This document shows positions 10,543 through 19,726 of a stretch of 64,000 bases of DNA, piece by piece. A program made the position numbers and the translations under genes. Each line of letters opens with the position of its first letter. Position 1 is the first letter of the stretch. The DNA is taken from positions 101,149,565 through 101,213,564 of the forward strand of contig CM050451.1 in NCBI GenBank assembly GCA_027563935.2, read 5' to 3'. The notes under the pieces are model-generated. The model saw nothing but the letters and a program-made list of their open reading frames with translations, was not told where the DNA came from and did not search any database. This DNA is from Costus lasius. Lineage: Eukaryota > Streptophyta > Magnoliopsida > Zingiberales > Costaceae.

Positions 10543-12563
10543 ACATGGCTTCCTTAGAACCCCATTTTGTCTATTATGTATTAGATTAGGTTGCATCATG
10601 TGGTAGGTTAGATCCACCCATAAAATTACACCAAGTAATTACATTCACTAGGTTCCGCCACTTATGTATGATAGGTTAGTTCATGCAATTAATGCAATAG
10701 ATTTGGTAACTAAATTTTGAGCTCAAGTCAGGCGAAATCAAGTGAAGGAGGCGCCTAGAACCAATCAACCCATTTCGTGAAGTATTCTCAACAAAGCTAC
10801 TCAAAGATCAACCCATCCTAGGTGGCAGCCAAGTGGAGATTGTCTTCACTCCACAACTGCCATTTCCCTTTTGAAGTAAGAAGACAAGTGAAGCTTTCAC
10901 CAGCCCTATCAGCAGCCCAATTGAGGAAAGTGGTCAGCCATCAACACAAGAGATACTTCTCCAAGACACCTTTCCAAATGCAGAATTTTGCCTTCCCATT
11001 TCCAGCCAATTCCAGCTTCGGTCTCCAAGGAGTTCCATCAGCTTTAAGACGGGATATCAGCCACATTAAAGCTCCACAATCTTCAGATTTTGCCATTGCT
11101 ATTTGCAGGAAAACTCCAAGTCAAAGTGCAAAACAAATCAGCCCCCAAATGAGAAAGATATCAGCTTCATTAAGGCGCCAGTACCTGCTGTATTTTCTTT
11201 GCTTGTTTGACTTGTTCATGCGCCTAGGGGCTGGAGACACCCATTGGCAGCATTCTATATCATGTAATCTCCTGTAAGCAAGACATTAGACTTTGAATAT
11301 TTTGAAAATCAGAACTTGGGTGTTGCATTGTGTGTTTGTCGCCTTCCGCCTCCATCTGGCCGAGAGATTCTCCATCCCTCATTCCACCCTTCACTCCCCT
11401 CCTCCACTCGCCCCTCCTGAAGCTTGAGGCCCTCGCCATCCTCTTCCTTCAGCCGTGAAGAGCTTCCATCCAAGAGAAGATGCTAGTTCAGCTGGAGCCA
11501 AATATGGAATCATTCTCACCTTGCCGAGACCAACTTTCAACTCTTAACTAGCTAAGTTTTTCCTCCTACTTAGTTGATGTTGTCTTGGCCTTTGTTGATC
11601 ATTCGCCTACACTCATGATAATTTCTTGCAGGCTGTACTCGGTTCTTGCAGGATATGCTAGGCGCTTCTCCTCCTCCACCCCTCTAAACTAGTTAGTCCA
11701 TAGCTTTTTAGCAAGGAAACTTGGAGACTAGTCTCCCCCTTGGTTTTGCTTGTAAGTTGGCCTCTTAAATTTCTATCTTAACTCACCCACGCATGTGTGG
11801 GGTTGCTGCAATGTTGTGGATGTAAGCTCATAGGGCCCTACTTCATGAGATTCCACCATTGGACTGGTGAAGAACAGGATGTACGCCCCTTCTATTCTCA
11901 AGGGGCGCAAGGTGAGTTCCTCCCCTAGTGTAACCGAATTTCTTTGAGTAGACTTGCATGCTAGGAATAATTTCATCTTACAGTATGTTGTAGAATCGCA
12001 TGCTTAGGTTTGTTCTAGTTTCCCTTCTTGCTTAGAATCGCATGTTAGGGCTAGCTTACTATATAGTTTCGGTTTTCCTACTAAAAATACAAAAAAAACT
12101 AGTTTCCAAAGGCGTTAGAGTAATTCGACTTTCTTTAACTATAAGTTAATGCAAAACGAATTCCAAATCACATTGTTTGAATGTTTGCATGTTTGGCCAC
12201 CCCATCAAAACCAGATTAATGAAGACAAGAATAGGATTACTTGCCTAGAGGTGTTGAAAATCCTTCTCCAAACTCCTTCCTCTTGTTGGCGGCTGCACTA
12301 GGGATTCTTCCAAAACAAAGCGTGACCAGCGCCCTTCCACGATTTTGCTTTACCAAAATATCACTCTTCAAGGCTTAGTTGGCAAGTTTTTCTAAAAATA
12401 CCCCTGAAGACTCCAACAAGGACATTTAAGCCCAAAATACCAAGATACCATCATCATCACCATAGAAAATTTCCAAGATTTCAAGCATTCTTAATTTACT
12501 AAGGGATATGATTTAGCAAATTCATTATTTTCATACTATCCTAAGGGGTTCATAATTTTTAGG
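10543..12563 (+). other. Gypsy-G 3' flank, probable 3' UTR and LTR, limits unresolved
   Basis: Noncoding. Downstream of pol in the sense direction this is where the PPT and 3' LTR of Gypsy-G should be. A purine-rich stretch near 10740 (GTGAAGGAGGCG) could be the PPT. The 5' half contains LTR-like pyrimidine-rich text (about 11340-11460, CTCC-rich). The 5' LTR of G is not in the window, so no terminus can be fixed. From about 12240 to 12563 the sequence is AT-rich and I recognise nothing in it. Confidence 0.4.
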
Positions 12564-12810
12564 GTATTATAGGGTTCACCGGTCCTTTCGCTGACGACCG
12601 AAACCCACAGAACACTTCACATGCAGGTGAACCCGGCGGGGTTCATCCATGATTATTTCGGAAAGATTTTTGAGAAGGTTCCTACAGTACACTTCACTAC
12701 TTGGTGAATCCGGTGGGGTTCACCGGTGATTCTTTCTCTACAGAACTGCCCAGAAGACTTCACCACCTGGTGAATCCGGCGGGGTTCACCCATGATCGCA
12801 ATAGGGCAGT
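12564..12810 (+). repeat. Segment H, left part, with three hairpin repeats
   Basis: Starts at GTATTATAG, which reappears inverted at 37055-37063 on the far side of Gypsy-E. It holds three imperfect repeats centred on GGTGAAyCC-GGyG-GGGTTCAyC (12626, 12703 and 12769), each a strong inverted repeat, spaced 77 and 66 bp apart. It ends at GCAGT, the Gypsy-E target duplication, and continues at 36098. Together the two parts look like one LTR of about 1.2 kb, split by E. Confidence 0.6.
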
Positions 12811-14119
12811 TGATGAGCCCGCAAGTGTACGGTCTAACCGAAGTAGTAAATTATATCGTCCACAGAGACCAATTCGTCAAGTACCGGTAAATCCTTAAGT
12901 CGCAGTCTAGACAAATCAAGGGTCGGTTTAAAGCGATTGAAACAACTAACAATTAATATGTAAATGCTAAGCAAGGAAAGTAACAAGCGGACAGATAAAC
13001 GATCGGATTTCTATTATGGAAGAATATCGGGGCGTCGGGTTTCACCGCTATGCCAATCCGCAAATGAAAGTAGTAACTACGCGATATGCAAGGTTCGGTA
13101 AGTTGAAGAGATCCATCAAATGGTACAAACCGCCCCCTTTCAGCAGCTTGGTTCGGTGCGTATGCAAATTTACCTCCTACTTTCGTGGCTTGTAAATTTA
13201 CATAGGCCCATTGGGTGAGGGATGAATAGTTGTTCTCTCACGTGGGAGAAGAGCTACTTTCGTGCTCTTCTTCACGCGCCCAAGCATACGAGATCCGACG
13301 TCGGGATTGGGTTGTCGCTTTTTCTCCCAACATCCAAGACATACAAACACCGATATCGAGATTGGGCTGTCGCTTTTTCTCTCGATATCGGAGATCAATA
13401 ATATGCAATAAGAGTTGTAAGAAAATGACAAACACATATGCTAGGTCAATTAAATCAAACCAACATATCAAAATAATAGACTACTTAATAAATGCGTTTT
13501 AGGCATAGGGCTAAACCCTAACCCCGATAGTACTTTAAGCTACAATCCCCATAGAAACATCATGAATGTTCGACAACAAGTTCACACTCAAGAAATCCAT
13601 TTGGAGGCTAGAAACAACAATGAAAATGAAGGAATAAGAGAAATCTCGACTCCCCTTTCTGAGTAGATGGAGAAATCTTTGCTAGGGGCTTCAAGGGACT
13701 CCTCTTTCCCTTCAAATCGCCTTTGTCTTCTTCCAGCCGCTAAAGTCACGTCCACAGCCGTTTTTTCCTTTCCTTCGTTAGGGTTTGATGATGATTAAGG
13801 TTACAAAGCTTCCCTTTTATCCCCCTATAGTCGAGAATAAAATGTACCAAAGTACCCTTAAGATTTGGAGCCCACCGAGTTAGAGTCGATCAGATTTTCG
13901 TGACAGGCGAAACTTTTCCCGGTTGGGAAAACCTTCCCAACCCGACTGTGAAAACCTCTGTTCCTTCAGAATTTCCTGAAAAGTTAGATAACACCAGATC
14001 TTGTGTAGATTCCGCGCATATGGAAGAATTTAAGTAAAAATGATGATGCAAACGCGATAAATTAATAGAAAAAATGCTTCAAAGTATATGGAAATATCAA
14101 GCATAAATGCATCGCATCA
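12811..14119 (-). repeat. Gypsy-E 3' LTR
   Basis: 1309 bp, bounded by TGATGAG and GCATCA and matching 34790-36097. On the coding strand a TATA-like GATAAAAGG lies near 13808-13822. A 12-bp perfect inverted repeat (13350-13361 with 13380-13391) and a related palindrome just before it are shared by both LTRs. Short ORFs on both strands of the LTR appear in both copies because the LTR is duplicated; I do not treat them as genes. Confidence 0.95.
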
Positions 14120-14140
14120 AATATCCCCACACTTAAATTC
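14120..14140 (-). other. Gypsy-E polypurine tract
   Basis: Immediately inside the 3' LTR. On the coding strand it reads GAATTTAAGTGTGGGGATATT, ending at the LTR. This is the plus-strand primer site and has the form typical of Athila/Tat elements. Confidence 0.85.
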
Positions 14141-14159
14141 TTGCTTGTCCTCAAGCAAG
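14140..14159 (-). other. Hairpin next to the Gypsy-E PPT
   Basis: Perfect 8-bp stem CTTGCTTG / CAAGCAAG with a 4-base loop, directly upstream of the PPT in the sense direction. I recall similar sequence beside the PPT in other plant gypsy elements. A role in RNA 3' processing or plus-strand priming is inference. Confidence 0.7.
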
Positions 14160-15174
14160 CAGTAATTCCTAGGTTCATGAACATTATAATTGAGATGGTT
14201 TTATGACTACTGAGTTGGTCTCCGGTCATGTCTTCTTACAAGGTCAATGCTCTGATAAAGATTTTACTTCAAGTTTACTCATCTTTGGAAATTCAAATGC
14301 CTAAGTTTCATGACATAAAAGAGAATTAAGCTCCCTCATCTTATGTCCTTTGTCAAGCTTTGACTGTGTATTCATAACCTGCGCAATGCCTAGTTTGTCC
14401 ACGAACTTCATTACAAATTGAAGGAAAAGATTTAGAATTAGTGTTTGAGATAATCGTGCGATTCTTATTTCCTCCTCGTCCCTTTTTGGGACACTTTTCT
14501 CTCCTCGTATGTTTCTTTATTTAGCTCCTCGCCCTCTTTTGAGGGCACTTTTCTCTCCTTTGTTTCTTTTCTCCCCCCCCCCCCCCTTTTTTTTTTTTTT
14601 TCAAAATAACTCCTCGCTCTCTTTGGAGAGCACTTTTCTCTCCTCAAATGCTTTTCCAATAGTTTTACTTGGACACATGGGCCACTGCGCAAATAATGGA
14701 ATACAAATGTTTTTAACAAGAGTAGGGAACATAAGAGATGTGACTTAGTTTACTTAAAGCATGATTCCTAGGATTATCATTCTTCCGATGAGTTAATTAT
14801 CGTTTAAGGCCAGAGCACAAGACCTAATTCAGAAAGACAGTGACAAGAAACTATCTTAAGACCATAAGACCAATCTCAACCATAAGTTCACAATTATCTG
14901 GGAAATGTGCGTTGCTTGGGCAAGGATCATCAGAGCTTAAATAATGTAGATCTGGTGTTATGATGTAAATGTCTAATACTAAGATAATAGGAACTAGACT
15001 GAAGAAAACAAGAACAAGAGCATGATGTAAATGTAGTAATATGAAAGACAAGCAAAGTAACGATGCATACCCCACCCCCAACTCTAAATGATGCATAGTC
15101 CCTATGCATGAAAGTGAAATGCAAATAAATGATAGGCTTGGAGGACTCACAGGGGGCGGTATCTCCTCTCCGAG
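14160..15174 (-). other. Gypsy-E 3' noncoding region with hairpin repeats
   Basis: Between the env-position ORF and the PPT. It contains three repeats with covarying hairpins (14470-14650), and a C14-T15 homopolymer run at 14573-14601 that could be an assembly weak spot. The rest is unremarkable AT-rich sequence. I see no ORF I would defend. Confidence 0.7.
14470..14650 (-). repeat. Three hairpin repeats with compensatory stem changes
   Basis: Each unit reads CTCCTC, stem-loop, ACTTTTCTCTCCT. The stems are GTCCC/GGGAC (14478-14492), GCCCTC/GAGGGC (14531-14546) and GCTCTC/GAGAGC (14616-14631), with T-rich loops. Flanks and loops are similar while both stem arms change together, which is what selection or biased repair on an RNA or DNA hairpin would leave. 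Confidence 0.75.
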
Positions 15175-16377
15175 CTAAGTGTCGCCCGAGGCATCCGAGT
15201 CATCGGTGGCTCCGGGCTCCTCGGTGCTTGGATAATTGAAGTGGTCGTGGAGGAAAGTGGCAATGTCGTTGACCTTTGTGAAGAGGCGTGCTTGTGAGCG
15301 CCTAATTTGAAGAATCTCGGAGTAAGAGGCGCGTATAATACGGTCCGTGGTAGTGTGGGGGTGTTGGCTAGACAAGGAGGGACCCGCTGGTGCTTCGGTT
15401 GCTAAGGGGGGTAGTTGCTCGCCATCGTCAAAGTCTACGACAGAGGTGATGTTCCAGTTCTGTCGATCTTGTACGGAAGTTCGGGCCGTGTTGGGGAGGT
15501 ACAAGATGAGACCGCGAGGTAAAATAAGGCGGAGCATTCCACCTTCTCGTGCAATCATCCGCATAGCAACGCAAGATTCGATGTCGATCTTATTGTGTCC
15601 AGGTGCGCGCTCCATACGGTAAGGTTCCATGCCAAGTGCGAGAGCGATAGGCGTGACGAGGCCACCGAGGACAATGGCTCCCTTCTGTGCCCGGGCAACT
15701 TTGTCAAGTTGCTTGACAAGGAAGAATGCGGAGTTGAAGATGTGCCCGTGCAGCATAGCCCAGAGGACAAATAGTTCGGAACGCCGGACGGTGCTCTCAC
15801 TTTCCCCGCGACCGAAAATAGTGTTAGAGAGCACTCGATGGGCATACTTGAGGCAGGGATTGGTCACTGGGGCTGATCGAGCATCCTTGGATGAATAGGC
15901 GCGCTCAGAAGTAATTTGCCGCCAGAAGGTGGAGTCATGAAATTCGGCGGGCATACACCGGGGAGCACTGGGGGGAAACCCGAATATGGTGTTAAGCTCT
16001 TCCAGAGAGAGACGGTGGTCCGCGTTGCCGAGACGGAACTCTAAGCGCCCTGGGTCGTCTTCATCATGAATGTTGACGTTCAGTGAGAGGGAGCTGAGGA
16101 ACTCAGTCACTAGCAAGGGAAAAGTGGGAAAACAGCTCTCGAAGAATTGATCCCACCCAATCCGGTGGAACATCCACCGGACGTCGTCGAGGAGTCCAAG
16201 TCGTTGAAGCGCGGACGAATCTGCATACCGCGTATGAACAATGCGCCTGCCTTGGAGAGCTTGAAAGCGTTGGCGCTGCTCGTCAGTGCGGAAGACGACG
16301 TCTGCCTCGGTGGAAGGTGCCATGGGCGTGCTGGATGTGGCAGGTCGCTTCCCTTTAGCGGCTCGTTTGGGCGCCAT
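15175..16377 (-). CDS. Env-position ORF of Gypsy-E (Athila extra ORF)
   Basis: Open frame on the element's coding strand, downstream of pol, where Athila elements carry an extra or env-like gene. The same frame opens further upstream at 16602 (475 codons in all). I prefer the Met at 16377 (400 codons) because the following MAPKRAAKGKRPATS is a typical lysine-rich start, and the preceding 75 residues are low-complexity and GC-driven. Recognisable stretches are RRIVHTRYADSSALQRLGL, FPTFPLLVTEFLSSL, RLEFRLGNADHRLSLEELN, IFGFPPSAP and LFVLWAMLHGHIFNSAFFLV. They resemble the plant retrotransposon ATHILA ORF-1 family as I recall it. The C terminus is acidic. The function is unknown. I see no convincing signal peptide or fusion-type envelope features; one hydrophobic stretch lies in the middle. 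It is unbroken although gag-pol carries a stop. Confidence 0.75.
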   Translation of the reverse strand: MAPKRAAKGKRPATSSTPMAPSTEADVVFRTDEQRQRFQALQGRRIVHTRYADSSALQRLGLLDDVRWMFHRIGWDQFFESCFPTFPLLVTEFLSSLSLNVNIHDEDDPGRLEFRLGNADHRLSLEELNTIFGFPPSAPRCMPAEFHDSTFWRQITSERAYSSKDARSAPVTNPCLKYAHRVLSNTIFGRGESESTVRRSELFVLWAMLHGHIFNSAFFLVKQLDKVARAQKGAIVLGGLVTPIALALGMEPYRMERAPGHNKIDIESCVAMRMIAREGGMLRLILPRGLILYLPNTARTSVQDRQNWNITSVVDFDDGEQLPPLATEAPAGPSLSSQHPHTTTDRIIRASYSEILQIRRSQARLFTKVNDIATFLHDHFNYPSTEEPGATDDSDASGDT

Positions 16378-16742
16378 CGAGTTGGAGGGCGGAAGAGTAC
16401 AGCGATCGGAAACTGGAGAGGGGAGGAGATGGCGCACGCAGAGATCGAACGTCGCGGCTGGAGCTGGAAGGGAAAGTGAAAACCAGGTCTGCGTGAGGAG
16501 GTCGGGTGTGAGGTCGCCGAAAGGATGGAAGCAGGAGTAAACTGCCGGAGAAGAACAGGGCGTCGAGCTCGCAGGGGAACAGCGATCGACGGAGTTAAGC
16601 ACGCGGAGCGGCAGGGCGCCGGTGAGAAGCGGAGTTAGGGCTGCCGGAGAGTGGAGGGCGGATGAGTCCAGTGATCGGGAACTAGAGGCGGCTGGGAAGC
16701 GGGTGGGAAAACCCTAATCCCACTCGCGGATTTTTATAGGCT
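16378..16742 (-). other. GC-rich leader upstream of the env-position ORF
   Basis: GC-rich and open in several frames on both strands because of composition. On the coding strand it precedes the preferred start at 16377 and could encode an N-terminal extension or be untranslated. An intact splice acceptor would be expected here if the ORF is made from a spliced RNA; I cannot identify one with confidence. Confidence 0.45.
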
Positions 16743-17094
16743 GACAACTTCCCACCCGGGAAAATTTATTAGGTAGCCTGGGAAAATCTCGGTTGCATCT
16801 GATCCAAAGTTGACAGAGAACTTCCCGCCCGGGAAAATTTCTTAGGTAGCCTGGGAAAATCTCGGTCGCAGCTGCTCCAAAGTTTGACAGAGAACTTCCC
16901 ACCCGGGAAAATTTCTTAGGTAGCCTGGGAAAATCTCGGTCGCATCTGATCCAAAGTTGACAGAGAATTTCCCGCCCGGGAAAATTTCTTAGGTAGCCTG
17001 GGAAAATCTCGGTCGCATCTGATCCAAAGTTGACAGAGAATTTCCCGCCCGGGAAAATTTCTTAGGTAGCCTGGGAAAATCTCAGTCGCAGGGA
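16743..17094 (-). repeat. 73-bp tandem repeat, about 4.8 copies
   Basis: Units contain CCCGGGAAAATTT, AGGTAGCCTGGGAAAATCTC and TCCAAAGTTGACAGAGAA. The GGG of CCCGGG recurs at 16758, 16831, 16905, 16978 and 17051 (steps 73, 74, 73, 73). The units are highly similar, so the amplification is recent. The array lies between pol and the env-position ORF. It has no coding content. Confidence 0.95.
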
Positions 17095-18107
17095 ATTCTC
17101 AGGGAAAATTTCTGGTGATACCTGCATGAAAACAAACACCTCTGAGAGAGTTTCAAATCTAAATAAAGAGGGTAATGATAACACAAACATAGGTGAGGTA
17201 TCATGAGTAGATATAGAATCTAAGTTAGTACAAAGGGTTAAAATTTAGCACCAAGTACTGATAGGGATGAGAAGAGAAAGCTAAGAATAGAAGGAAGACT
17301 CAGGTGTATAAAAATAAGCCCATGCATTCTCGTTGAGGGCGTCGAGGAGAAGTCTCCCCATTCACCCAAGTTGGCGATGCCGGTAAGGGATAGTGTTCCT
17401 GCATGCTGGTAACTCCCCCACTCCTCTTTCGGCATAAGAGATTCTGAAAAATGGAGCTTGGGCCTCAATAACCTCAACAGATTGGGGATCCCTCCTCAGT
17501 TCCCTTATAGCGTATCACAGCAGCAAGAAATTCAGCACTCCTTCATGTTAGAAACCGGTAAGGAGCAGTGTTCCTTTAATGTAGTTCCCTGTTTTAAAAA
17601 TCTGGTAAAGAGCAGGATGTTTGCTTCAACCACTCCATCAAGGAAATATGGGAGGTGGTGATTGATAATATAACCCAATAAATAATGGCAGCTGCTCCAC
17701 ATCTCAGGGCTGCTCCAAATCTTCCACCAAGGAGTCCAACGCATCTCACTATTTCCAAATCCGGTAAGGAACAGTATCTTTGCATCATTTCAGCTTGTTT
17801 CCTCTATCAGAAATCAGTCTCCAGCTACCCTGATATTAGTCATAATTCAAAAACGTGTCAGCTACCATTGCAGAATAGGAAGGATGAGATAAAAATCTGG
17901 AAAACTAGATTGAATAATGATGCAAGTGAGGTGAACCCAACAAAGACTAATGTAGGAATTCAGAACTTAGTAAACTAAACAATATTAACAAAAAGCACTG
18001 CATAAAGGTAAAAGACGGAATAAAAGGAAATGAAAAGGAGAAGAGATCCTTGGGTTGCCTCCCAAGAAGCGCTAGTTTTAGGTCAGTAGCTTGACCGTGG
18101 CTGACAT
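17095..18107 (-). other. Gypsy-E post-pol spacer with dispersed short repeats
   Basis: Noncoding. It includes a short motif of the form CCGGTAAGGA-CAGT-TTC at about 17380, 17555, 17602 (diverged) and 17761. A hairpin just after the pol stop is listed separately. Small ORFs in the stretch look random. Confidence 0.7.
18049..18066 (-). other. Hairpin just downstream of Gypsy-E pol
   Basis: CTTGGG / CCCAAG stem with a 6-base loop (TTGCCT), about 40 bases after the pol stop on the coding strand, within the text AGCGCTTCTTGGGAGGCAAC. I recall this stretch as conserved after pol in Athila-type elements. Its role is unknown. Confidence 0.6.
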
Positions 18108-19726
18108 TCAGGTGGGGTCGGACAAGGTATGTGACATCCCTTTCTCTATCGGATCTCCATGGAAGTAATGTTTGAGGCGATGTCCATTTACTTTAAAACT
18201 ACCAGTGCCCTCACTCCATATTTCAATAGCTCCGTGAGGAAAGATATGCTGAATAACAAAAGGGCCAGACCATCTCGTCCTTAGTTTTCCGGGGAAGAGC
18301 TTCAACCTAGAGTTGAACAACAGAACATGATCTCCAACTTGGAAACTTTTCTTGGTAATGTGAGAATCGTGCCAGTTCTTTGTTCGCTCCTTAAAAATTC
18401 TAGCATTCTCGTAAGCCTCCCGTCGAAACTCATCTAGTTCATTGATTTGCAATTTTCGTTTATCCCTAGCATCTTGAAGGTCAAAGTTCAGCAGCTTGAC
18501 TGCCCAGAATGCTTTGTGCTGAATTTCCACGGGCAAGTGGCACGATTTACCATACACTAGCTGGAAGGGGGACATACCGATGGGTGTTTTGAATGCAGTA
18601 CGGTAAGCCCACAAGGCATCATCCAATCTTAGTGACCAATCCGTTCTTGAGCGAGAAACTGTTTTCTCCAAAATCCGCTTAATTTCTCTATTTGATACTT
18701 CCACTTGGCCACTCGTTTGGGGATGGTATGGTGTGGCGACTTTGTGCAGAATTCCATACTTCTTCATAAGGGTTTTGAATTTGCGCTCCATGAAATGAGA
18801 TCCCCCGTCACTAATAACCACCCTTGGTGTTCCAAATCTCGGGAAAATGATCTTGCTGAACATTCTCATGACTACACGGGAATCATTAGTTGGTGAAGCC
18901 ATTGCCTCCACCCACTTTGACACATAGTCAACCGCTACAAGAATGAATTTATTGTTGCGGGAGGAGGGAAAGGGCCCCATGAAGTCAATACCCCACACGT
19001 CAAATACTTCGACTTCCAAAATAGTGTGCATGGGCATTTCGTCACGTCTTGATATGTTCCCGGTGCGTTGGCATTGATCGCAAGAGCGAACGTAACTCCA
19101 GGTGTCTTTAAACAAGGTTGGCCAATAGAAGCCGGATTGCAACACTTTAAAGGTGGTTTTGGAAGTGCTTGCATGTCCTCCATATGGTGATGCGTGGCAT
19201 TGATACAGAACATCCCGAACTTCCCACTCCGGTATACATCTTCTGTAAATACCATCTGCACATCTTCGATACAAAAGTGGGTCGTCCCAATAATAATGCC
19301 GCACATCTGAAAGAAACTTCTTCTTCTTCTGGAAGGTTAGATCTGGGGGTAGGATGTTAGATACCAAATAGTTCACAAAATCGGCATACCAGGGTGTGCC
19401 GTCATGAGTTACAGCTAAAAGGTGTTCGTCGGGGAACATATCATTTATCGGCAGATTCACAACATCTTCAGTGCATTGTTCTTCTCTAAGGCGCGAAAGG
19501 TGATCCGCGACTACATTTTCAGTTCCCTTTTTATCTTTGATTTCTAGATCGAATTCTTGAAGTAGAAGTATCCATCGGATGAGTCTCGGTTTAGCGTCCT
19601 TCTTGGTGATGAGGTATCGGATTGCTGCATGGTCAGTGAAAACAATAACCTTAGAATTGACTAGGTAGGAGCGAAACTTATCGAACGCAAACACGATTGC
19701 CAATAGTTCTTTTTCAGTGGTGGCAT
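18108..19726 (-). pseudogene. Gypsy-E pol, C-terminal part: RNase H end, integrase
   Basis: The 3' part of the gag-pol frame, separated from its start by Gypsy-F. It opens with the RNase H segment [16 protein letters not shown], then [10 protein letters not shown] and VVADHLSRL. The integrase zinc-binding pattern is present ([10 protein letters not shown], then CDQCQRTG). The catalytic core shows [18 protein letters not shown] and [12 protein letters not shown], with all three acidic residues. The C terminus includes [18 protein letters not shown]. It ends in a stop at 18108-18110. The codon phase matches the part at 30831-34485 once F and one target-site copy are discounted. The open frame that starts further upstream runs into Gypsy-F LTR sequence and is an artefact of the insertion. 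Confidence 0.93.

Noticed and set aside
13230..13502. 90-codon ORFs in the Gypsy-E LTRs (also 35209-35481)
   Set aside because: Duplicated with the LTR, overlapping ORFs on both strands, no domain.
16743..17094. CRISPR-like direct repeats
   Set aside because: Continuous 73-bp tandem units without unique spacers, in plant retrotransposon DNA.
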